Under the pieces are notes generated by a model that had not been told where the DNA came from, did no database searches, and was given only the letters and a program-made list of their open reading frames with translations. From Pleurocapsa sp. MO_226.B13 (GTDB taxonomy: Bacteria > Cyanobacteriota > Cyanobacteriia > Cyanobacteriales > Xenococcaceae), in contig JASJEI010000042.1 of assembly GCA_030064795.1 (NCBI GenBank), positions 1-42,533 on the forward strand: a DNA stretch of 42,533 nt. The letters are read 5' to 3'. The translations under genes and the position numbers were made by a program. Every line of letters starts with the position of its first letter. The first letter of the stretch is position 1. Below, one piece after another: positions 15,950 to 23,564 of this stretch.

Positions 15950-18900
15950 TTAGAAATTAATTTCATATTCCAAACGAACTTCATTACCAGTTGTATTTTC
16001 TGCACTGTCGCTGCCAAATAAGTTGAGACTGGGAGCGATCGCCTCAGAGGCATCGCCGAGTAGGTTGTAGTCGTAGGTAAGGCGTAACGAAGATCGTTCG
16101 CTAATCTCGTATACTCCTTGAAGATCTGGATAGACAGTAAAATAATCCAAGCCCACTGCTTTACCCCAACCAATGGTAGTATCTTCTATTATAGGGAGGA
16201 TTAAAGGAGAGATGATAAATCGTTCTACGCCTATCTGATATATTCTTTCTTGACTTAAACCTTCATCACCGCCACCTGAGATAGTATTTCTGGCAAAAGC
16301 TACAAATCGCTCGCTTAAGAGACGGATAATTTCTCCTTGGTCTAAAGCAGGGGTGCTGGTTAATCGTACTGCGGATGAATTAGTAAGATTACGTTGTGCA
16401 ATTGTATTGTCGTTCTCATTGTTGGTTGCAGTTAAAGCAATCCCGTTAAAACATTCAGTTAAACGATTTAATTCTGCTTGGGAATAATATTGGCTATTTT
16501 CGACTAGAGGTGCGTCATTGGGGCGAATATTGCAGTCGGTATTGTTTTGGGCGAGGTTGGGCAATATTTCTTCTGCTTGTCCATCAACTACCAAGCTGAT
16601 TCTGATTGTATTGCTATTGTCGATGTTAGTTATCGGATCGTTGATTTCGTTGACGTTGGAGTCTGCGGTACGTAAAGCATTTAATTCCTCTTGCCGATCG
16701 CCACTGTTATCATCGCTTAAGACTACGTTAGTCCTCAAAACTACATTCATAGTAGGATTAAATACACCAGCTTCGGGAGTAAAGACGATCGTATTTTCTA
16801 AACCGCGAGCTAATTCAAAACTATTGCTGTATAGATTTACATCAGCTTTAGTTAACATCAGCGTACCTTCAGGACGAATATTGCGCGGGTTGTCTACAGT
16901 GCCATTGAGAGTCAAACCACCCTCTAGCTCAAACTCATAGAGGGCGAGTTGTTCGAGCTTAAAGTCTTTAAGGTTAATTTGTAAATCGTCAAGAGTGGTG
17001 ACAAAAGCAGTCGAACCAGCAGCCTGATTGGAGTTGGTAGCCCGATCGCCCGTATTATTTTGAGTTGAGGTTCGGTTAGCCCGATTGTTTCTAGCTATTG
17101 GTGCTGCATCTGGTTCTGGCTGTTCGGTTTTGGGAATCGATATATTCCCATCTTCTAGGTTGACTTCTCCACCAATTACGGGCTGCAAAGATGCCCCCGT
17201 TACCGTTACCTTGCCGTCAACTCCTCCTCGATAAAGTCGATCGATGTTAATCTCTCCTTCTTTGGGGATATTAATTGTCAGGGGGTTCTCTAAATTATTT
17301 ACCGCCGTGAGGATGGGTAATTGTCCCGCGATCGATAAGTCTTTTTCGGCAAAGGTAGCATCTAAGGTTTCGACATTGACTATTTGGTTGTCGATGACGA
17401 TCTTGCCCGTACCGATAAAGGGTTCGGAAAAGAAGGGTGTTTCTAGGTGAATATTGGCATTTTCTAGGTTAACTACACCGTTAGCATCCAAATCGTAGAT
17501 TATTCCTCCTTCTCTTTGGAGATCCAAACGCGCACTGGCTTCTAATTGAGCATTGCCTTCACCACCATTCCAGTTAAGGTATTTTTGACTCAGGGCATCT
17601 AAAAATATAAAGGCTTCACTGTCTAAATTGGCTTTGGCGTAGACGCGATCGCTTTTTCCTGGAATTATCGGATAGGGTACGCTAGCTTCTATTTGAATTG
17701 AATCGGGGGCGGTAGTATTAAAAGCTAATCTGCTGCCATCATAGTCATATTTACCTGCAATTTCGGCGGGTAAGACATTGCCGTTGAATGCCCCATCACT
17801 AAAAGCAATTTTCCCTGATAATTGAGGTTTGTCTATTGTTCCTTGAAGAGTACCGACGGTATTGATTTCTCCTGCAAGATCTACAGGAATTTTCACAAAA
17901 TTACTGATATTATCGATGGTTAAATTGGCTACAGTATATTTAGTATCAAATTTTTCGGGAGAGAGTTTTCCGCGCAAGGATAATACTGCTTCCTGCACCT
18001 CTAACCTAGCTGTTTCTAAGTCTACTTCTGTACCTTGAAGCTCTCCTTCAATTTGTAATTTAGGTATGTTGATATATTGAGGTTCTTCGATTACTAAACC
18101 CAAAGGTGGAACGATATCGGGATAGGCTTCGGTGGGTTGCCATTGCCAGCGATTTCCCTCTACCCTAAAGTCTGCCTGGGGTGTTTGAATTGTCCCCCCA
18201 ATGGTAATTTCTCCCGCGTATCTGCCTCGAATATCTAGTTCGCTAGGTATGCTACCACTTTCTTTTGCTGCTGCATTTGCTTGAATTTGGCGATTGACAA
18301 CACGTAACTGATTGAGTTTGCGGGCGATGGATTTGTCTACCAAATCTTTTTCGGGTGCGGGTTTTACCGCAGCGGGCGAACCATAATCGGGAAGATCGAA
18401 TAAGTTGGTAATGTCTTCAATAGTAAACCAACGAAATGTGGTCAAGACATCTTGGATATAGGCTTCGGGGATATTTAATTTCCCGTCGATTTCTCCTGAC
18501 TGGAGATCTAATGCAGCGTTGAGATTGTATTCGCTCTCCTTCAAATCGAGGGAGGCACTGGTTATCTCAGCAAGATTTTCAGCAGGATCGTAATTGAAAT
18601 TAGCAGCAAGGCGATCGGCTTTAATGTAACCTACTCCTGGGTTATTAATTTGGATGTCTCCTTGGGCTGCTAGGGTATAGAGGTTGAGATCGACATTGCC
18701 TGTGGTTTTGCCAACCAAAGCCCCTTCTATACCTGCGGATGTTGCTGGAGCAAGGTTTAATAGTGCCAAGGGAAAATTATTAATATCTAAGGAGAAGAGA
18801 TCGCCATTGCGGTTTCCTGTGGCAATAACGGGGTTTTCAGTATCCTCTCCTTGGCGTAATTCTAGATTGGTTGGTAGATAGGGTAATTTACAGTTATCAG

Positions 18901-21853
18901 CGTTACAGGGTACTGCCCTTGCTGCAATTACATCCTCTTCTCCCTGGAGATTGAGGGCAATTTGCTCTCCTGGCTGTACTTCTACTTCTCCTGTCATTAC
19001 AAGATCGAAGTCAATATCGTTAAAGGCAAAATCTTCCAGACGCAAATCCCCTGTTAAATTAATATTACCTGGAGTGTTGGGGGCAGAAAGTAGCTGCTTC
19101 CCTGTAAATTGTCCGTCAAAAATAGCTTCTCCTTGAATATTGACGCTTTCGGCAATTAATTGATTATTTTGAGTGGTAGCGGTCAGAATTCCGTCTATAG
19201 GTAGGCGATCGAAATCTAGATTAGCAGCAACATCTAGGTTGGTATTGGCTACATCTAGATTATTAGTAATACTAGATAAGGTTAAATTGCCCTCAGCATT
19301 GACACTTTGTACGCCAGAGTTAACCGCGACTCGATCTACATTAATGGGAATATTGAGTTGATTCTTAATTACAGGATTGATATCTCCCGATAAATCCACC
19401 TGGGCATCAATATTATCTACCTCTACCGAGGCGAAATTTTCGGGGGCAAACTTATCGAGCAGTACCTGCGAACTAATATTACTGGCGTTGAGATTAGCCC
19501 GCCATTGATTATTATCCAGAGAGGCGATCGCTTTTACCGTCCCCGATGCGACATCTAAATCTGCATCTAAATCTGCATCTACCGTACTGAGATTGGGATT
19601 TTGACCAAAGTTTAATAGCTGCTGTAATTGCGCCGAGGCAGTTACTTGACTAGATCTGATATTGGCGGGAATGGGCAAATTAGGTGCGACTCGATTTAGA
19701 TCGATCTGGCTGGTATTAGCATTAGCTCCAACTGTACCCGAATCGATTTGGCTGTTGACTGCTACCGCTTCTCCATCTACCAGTAAATCTAAATCTGCAT
19801 CTGCCTGAAGACTGTTTAAATTACCAGTTTTACCTATTGCTAATAGTTGTTTTAAACTAGTAGAGGCATTAATCGTTCCCGACTGCAACTCTGTAGCTAC
19901 AGGGAGACTGGTGACAAAGTTATCTATTTGAATATCGCTAGTAACTACCTTTGCCTGAAGATTGCCATTATTTAATTGACTGTCAACCGCTACGTTGCCA
20001 CCATCTACATCTAAATTTAGCTCCGCAGTACCTCGAACTCCTTCAGGGGTAAGATTATCTAGGCTACCATTTAAGTCAACCTCTGCTGTATCTAGAGCCA
20101 CAGGGCGATTTAGATCTAGATTGGAATTATCAAATTCAGTTAAAAAGGGAGTCAGGTTGAGAGAATCAGCCTCTAAACTGGCTTGCCATTGTTGACTGTC
20201 TAAATTTGTATCTGCTGTTAGATCTACCTTGCCATCACCGTAGGTAATTTGAGTATCTCGCAAAGCTAGATTATTATCGGCAAAAACCGCTTCCCCCGAA
20301 CCAGCAATATCTTCTAAGTTAGGTGCATCTACTTGACCTATATTCCATTTAACTAAGGCTTTGGGGTTATCTACCGTACCGTCAATTTGTCCTTGAGCTT
20401 CAAGATTACCTATAGCTACTGTTTCTGGTAATTGATAGTAGGGAGAAACCAATTCCTGCGTCGGTAAATTAGCCTGAAAGCTAAACGCCAGGGGCATTTT
20501 AGTCGCCTCTATCGAGCGATCGCTTTCTAGAGTTTGCTTGAGATTGGTTTCAATCGTACCTTCGGCGGTAACACTTCCCCCCGCAACGGGCTTGATTTGG
20601 ACATTTTCGAGGACAACTTTTGCCAAATCTGCCCGAAAGTCGGTGTTTATTCGTTCAAACTGAGTTTTGGCTATGGTTACTGTCTGAGTATTATTAATAC
20701 TTCCCGTTAACTTTGGTTCTTTTATTGCTCCTTGTACCCGAACTTGAGCTTCTACTTCCCCCGCCACCTCTACTGGTAATTGTTCCCTTAAACCAGGGGG
20801 TAGGCTGCCTAGTTGAAAGGGTAAGATATTGGCATCTAAATCGTAACCGCTGTCTAAATTTACCTCTCCGTCTACCTGGGCGGTAATATTACCCAAACTA
20901 GCTTGAGCTTCTTGAATGTCTGCATTGCGGCCACCAAAATTTAATTTCGATTCTGCACTGACGGGGGCATTTAAATCTTTAGCCTCCCCCGTTAAGTTTT
21001 GCAAATTTAGCGTACCCTTGACATTAGCTGCGGTAATCTCTTCAAAGGAAGGAATATTAATATCCAAATCCGCATTAAGTCGCCCCGTCTCAATTTCTAC
21101 GGGGATGGGCAATAAAGTAGATAGATCGGACAGTGCCAAATCATCAACCAGCAGTTTGGTATTAGTCGTGCCAGTTTCTAGTTCGGTTTCTCCTTGAATA
21201 GAGGCTTGTGCCTGTTCGATGTCTGCATCTAAATCGTAGTCAATAAATCCTGTTTTTTGATTGAATCTACCGCTACCGTCTAATTGGGCTTGAAGTGGTT
21301 GTTGTTCGTAGGGTACGGCGGTGATGTCGGCTTGTTCTACCTCTAGATCGACATCAAAATATAATAAAGGATCTTTCTTTTCTCGATTGGGATCGCTGGC
21401 TAAAAAATCGAGATTAAGCCATTCCCCGTCTTGTTCTTGTTTGAGGTAAACATTTGGCTGGATTAACCTAACTTCTAAAGGTAGGGTACGCCTAAATAAT
21501 ACAGGAAAAATATTGAATCCAACCTCGATCGCTTTTACCTCTATTCGATCGCGATCGGTATTAGTAGGCGGAATAACCGTCTCACTAAATTCAATACTAT
21601 TAAGCGAAAAGCCTTTAACCTCACCTAGATAAATCGGACGTTCGATAAAATTACCGATCTGAGTCTCCAAAAAAGGCGGTAACTTTTTCTTGACTAAGAT
21701 ATTTAGCCCCCAATAGCCCAAACTACCCAAAGCTGCGATCGCAATTATTCCCGTTGCTGCTTGTTTAGGTGAAGGCTTTAGTTTCTCAAGCAACTGCTGT
21801 AAAGAGTTTTGCTTTTTTGGATTTGGATTAGGGGGTTCATTTATCCTAGTCAT
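15950..21853 (-). CDS. tamB: TamB/AsmA-like translocation and assembly module protein
   Basis: Very large envelope-spanning protein of 1967 residues. A proline/lysine-rich cytoplasmic N-terminus precedes one transmembrane anchor (about residues 35-52, TGIIAIAALGSLGYWGLNIL). The body is a long run of beta-strand repeats rich in Asp, Asn, Leu and Val, with recurrent phrases such as DLDVDGGNVAVDSQL and LQQLLNFGQNPNLSTVDADL, consistent with the repeating beta-groove (TamB/VPS13-like) fold that shuttles lipids between membranes. The C-terminal TamB domain (about 1480-1967) includes the conserved GTVDNPRNIRPEGTL region and ends in beta strands (RLEYEINF). Cyanobacterial TamB homologues are commonly this long. 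Repetition makes the central region prone to expansion. It is a single gene, with its stop 59 bp from the convergent response regulator. Confidence 0.9.
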   Translation of the reverse strand: MTRINEPPNPNPKKQNSLQQLLEKLKPSPKQAATGIIAIAALGSLGYWGLNILVKKKLPPFLETQIGNFIERPIYLGEVKGFSLNSIEFSETVIPPTNTDRDRIEVKAIEVGFNIFPVLFRRTLPLEVRLIQPNVYLKQEQDGEWLNLDFLASDPNREKKDPLLYFDVDLEVEQADITAVPYEQQPLQAQLDGSGRFNQKTGFIDYDLDADIEQAQASIQGETELETGTTNTKLLVDDLALSDLSTLLPIPVEIETGRLNADLDINIPSFEEITAANVKGTLNLQNLTGEAKDLNAPVSAESKLNFGGRNADIQEAQASLGNITAQVDGEVNLDSGYDLDANILPFQLGSLPPGLREQLPVEVAGEVEAQVRVQGAIKEPKLTGSINNTQTVTIAKTQFERINTDFRADLAKVVLENVQIKPVAGGSVTAEGTIETNLKQTLESDRSIEATKMPLAFSFQANLPTQELVSPYYQLPETVAIGNLEAQGQIDGTVDNPKALVKWNIGQVDAPNLEDIAGSGEAVFADNNLALRDTQITYGDGKVDLTADTNLDSQQWQASLEADSLNLTPFLTEFDNSNLDLNRPVALDTAEVDLNGSLDNLTPEGVRGTAELNLDVDGGNVAVDSQLNNGNLQAKVVTSDIQIDNFVTSLPVATELQSGTINASTSLKQLLAIGKTGNLNSLQADADLDLLVDGEAVAVNSQIDSGTVGANANTSQIDLNRVAPNLPIPANIRSSQVTASAQLQQLLNFGQNPNLSTVDADLDADLDVASGTVKAIASLDNNQWRANLNASNISSQVLLDKFAPENFASVEVDNIDAQVDLSGDINPVIKNQLNIPINVDRVAVNSGVQSVNAEGNLTLSSITNNLDVANTNLDVAANLDFDRLPIDGILTATTQNNQLIAESVNIQGEAIFDGQFTGKQLLSAPNTPGNINLTGDLRLEDFAFNDIDFDLVMTGEVEVQPGEQIALNLQGEEDVIAARAVPCNADNCKLPYLPTNLELRQGEDTENPVIATGNRNGDLFSLDINNFPLALLNLAPATSAGIEGALVGKTTGNVDLNLYTLAAQGDIQINNPGVGYIKADRLAANFNYDPAENLAEITSASLDLKESEYNLNAALDLQSGEIDGKLNIPEAYIQDVLTTFRWFTIEDITNLFDLPDYGSPAAVKPAPEKDLVDKSIARKLNQLRVVNRQIQANAAAKESGSIPSELDIRGRYAGEITIGGTIQTPQADFRVEGNRWQWQPTEAYPDIVPPLGLVIEEPQYINIPKLQIEGELQGTEVDLETARLEVQEAVLSLRGKLSPEKFDTKYTVANLTIDNISNFVKIPVDLAGEINTVGTLQGTIDKPQLSGKIAFSDGAFNGNVLPAEIAGKYDYDGSRLAFNTTAPDSIQIEASVPYPIIPGKSDRVYAKANLDSEAFIFLDALSQKYLNWNGGEGNAQLEASARLDLQREGGIIYDLDANGVVNLENANIHLETPFFSEPFIGTGKIVIDNQIVNVETLDATFAEKDLSIAGQLPILTAVNNLENPLTINIPKEGEINIDRLYRGGVDGKVTVTGASLQPVIGGEVNLEDGNISIPKTEQPEPDAAPIARNNRANRTSTQNNTGDRATNSNQAAGSTAFVTTLDDLQINLKDFKLEQLALYEFELEGGLTLNGTVDNPRNIRPEGTLMLTKADVNLYSNSFELARGLENTIVFTPEAGVFNPTMNVVLRTNVVLSDDNSGDRQEELNALRTADSNVNEINDPITNIDNSNTIRISLVVDGQAEEILPNLAQNNTDCNIRPNDAPLVENSQYYSQAELNRLTECFNGIALTATNNENDNTIAQRNLTNSSAVRLTSTPALDQGEIIRLLSERFVAFARNTISGGGDEGLSQERIYQIGVERFIISPLILPIIEDTTIGWGKAVGLDYFTVYPDLQGVYEISERSSLRLTYDYNLLGDASEAIAPSLNLFGSDSAENTTGNEVRLEYEINF

Positions 21854-22011
21854 TGTTTAATTTTATCGGCAAGATAACTTACCTAAAGCAATTGCAAATA
21901 AATAATACAAATTGAGACAGAATCTTAGCCTCAGTTCAAGAATTTTAACCTCTCTCTGGAGATGTAAGTTTTTTTGGAGGAAGAGGGAGCAGGAAAGATA
22001 ACTGACCGTAA

Positions 22012-22069
22012 GGTGGGCAAATTTCCCTACTAGCAAAGTCCGAGTGACTACAAGTTATTTTTGCCCACC
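22012..22069 (-). terminator. GGTGGGCAAA inverted repeat downstream of rsmE
   Basis: GGTGGGCAAA (22012-22021) pairs exactly with TTTGCCCACC (22060-22069) across 38 bases. It lies just after the 3' end of rsmE (minus strand) in the 254-bp gap before tamB. Inverted repeats with this GTGGGCAA core are common in cyanobacterial intergenic DNA. It could be a terminator or an MITE-like remnant. Confidence 0.5.
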
Positions 22070-22107
22070 CTACCTACGAACTCCGAACTATGAAATTACT
22101 ATCGTGG

Positions 22108-22812
22108 CTATTGGCAAATTGCGGATACTAGAGAACTGACGACGATGGGGGCGGTAACGGCACGAAGAATGCGATTTCCTAGGGATACTGGCTGGAAACC
22201 CGAAGCGATCGCTTTTTGTACCTCTACTTCTGTCCATCCTCCTTCGCATCCCGTAGCAATAATTATTTCAGATGGGTTGCTATTTTGTAAACAATTCCAA
22301 AGAGGAGGTATGTCTCCCCGCGCCACGCAGATATATTTGTCTGGATCGGAGGTGACGTCCTCGATGGCGGAAGTAAATTTAGTTGGTTCGAGGATAGCAG
22401 GTACTATCTGTCTTTCTGATTGTTCCGCTGCTTCTATGGCGATTTTACGCCAACGTTGGACTTTGTTGGGACTGGGTTTGAGGATAGTGCGATCGCTAAT
22501 TACGGGGATAAACTTGCTGACTCCCAATTCTGTGCAACAGCGAATTACCTGTTCGTAACCGCTGCCTTTGGGTAAAGCGGTAATTAGACTGAGGGATACG
22601 GATAATTCTGTGTCTATCTTAATTGATTCAATAATTTTTGCTGACTTATCGACAATTTCAGCGCTCCAGGCGTTGCCACTACCGTCGAGGACGACAAAGC
22701 GATCGCCATTAACTAACCGCAATACCCTCAATAGATAGTGTAATTGTTGAGGTTCTAGATTAATTAGATCCTCTTGTATTTGTGCTGGTGTAATTACTAG
22801 ACGGTAAGTCAA
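22108..22812 (-). CDS. rsmE: 16S rRNA (uracil-1498-N3)-methyltransferase RsmE
   Basis: SPOUT-class methyltransferase of 234 residues that methylates U1498 of 16S rRNA using SAM. The N-terminal PUA-like part includes LEPQQLHYLLRVLRL. The catalytic SPOUT domain contains ALPKGSGYEQVIRCCTELGV, RWRKIAIEAAEQSER and the knot segment EGGWTEVEVQKAIASGF followed by SLGNRILRAVTAPIV, the usual cyanobacterial version. The Pro of the common GPEGG motif is Cys here (TGCEGG). The start is TTG at 22810-22812; an in-frame TAA immediately upstream rules out extension. It is a housekeeping gene and marks the left edge of the accessory island. Confidence 0.93.
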   Translation of the reverse strand: MTYRLVITPAQIQEDLINLEPQQLHYLLRVLRLVNGDRFVVLDGSGNAWSAEIVDKSAKIIESIKIDTELSVSLSLITALPKGSGYEQVIRCCTELGVSKFIPVISDRTILKPSPNKVQRWRKIAIEAAEQSERQIVPAILEPTKFTSAIEDVTSDPDKYICVARGDIPPLWNCLQNSNPSEIIIATGCEGGWTEVEVQKAIASGFQPVSLGNRILRAVTAPIVVSSLVSAICQ

Positions 22813-22863
22813 TTATTAATAATACCATTTATCGTTAGTAACGAGAGACTTGGGTGATGATAG

Positions 22864-22898
22864 GGATTGGGCATTGGGCATTGGGCATTGGGCATTGG
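22864..22898. repeat. Heptamer GCATTGG tandem array
   Basis: Four perfect 7-bp units GCATTGG (22871-22898) preceded by a degenerate unit GGATTGG (22864-22870). STRR-type cyanobacterial repeat, 52 bp upstream of the rsmE start. Confidence 0.88.
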
Positions 22899-23199
22899 CG
22901 ACTCTCTAACTTTTCTAGCTTTTCTGTTGATAATTTTAAACCGTTATATCTCTCTTACTACTTTTGAAGGTGAGGCACGCTGAATTTAGTTCAGCAAGTG
23001 CAATCACCTTGTTGAGAAATGGTATAAGCTAATGTGCATTTAAATTGTGTATTCATTAGTTATAAACGCTTTCTGTTTTCAAGTAGCCCATGCCTTTTTG
23101 TTTTGTCACCTTGATTTAAACCATGCCAAAAATCTTAATATTAACCCATTTCTCGGCTATTTTCTGGGTGAGATAGGAGAGATATTGTTTCTGGCTCTA

Positions 23200-23222
23200 A
23201 TTTGCGTGAATATTACGCAAAT
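23200..23222. promoter_or_regulatory. 8-bp-arm inverted repeat, operator or hairpin
   Basis: ATTTGCGT (23200-23207) and ACGCAAAT (23215-23222) flank 7 bases; a T-rich run follows. It could end a transcript running into the island from the left or bind a regulator. It lies about 340 bp upstream of the CHAT-NACHT start. Confidence 0.35.
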
Positions 23223-23564
23223 AGTTTTTCCTTTGTCCAAAGTCCAATTTTTATGAATTGCTAATTAATACATTTTGACGTGCGGAAGGTGGGGTACAAT
23301 ATTACTAAGTTAGGAGAGCAATCGGAGAAGAAAGTTGCTAAGTAAGGTACTGAATGGTTAGAGAAACAACTAGTTTCTGTTTAGAGCTAGATGTAGCTTA
23401 ATTGTAAACTCATTTGTTTCCAGTCTCGAGCAAGGAGAAGGAAGCCCTAGAAACTAACAGACCAAATTAAGGCTCACTTGATAAGGAGTCAAAAATCTAG
23501 ATAATAGCAGTTTGAACATGAGTGTACCAATCGTCAGCTACTAAACCTGACTCAACTAAACATA

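Larger units (their letters stand above)
22813..23564. other. 752-bp gene-poor region upstream of the CHAT-NACHT gene
   Basis: No supported gene. It holds a heptamer array (22864-22898), a short inverted repeat (23200-23222) and the presumed promoter and leader of the CHAT-NACHT gene. A 69-codon frame at 23047-23256 starts with GTG and has no recognisable features, so it is not called. No structured RNA could be assigned by eye. Confidence 0.6.

Noticed and set aside
18684..21197. Several + strand frames opposite the tamB gene
   Set aside because: Antisense shadows of a continuous 1967-codon gene; Ser/Pro-rich artefact composition.
23047..23256. 69-codon GTG-start frame with hydrophobic stretches
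   Set aside because: No ribosome binding site, family pattern or context; likely chance frame in AT-rich DNA.
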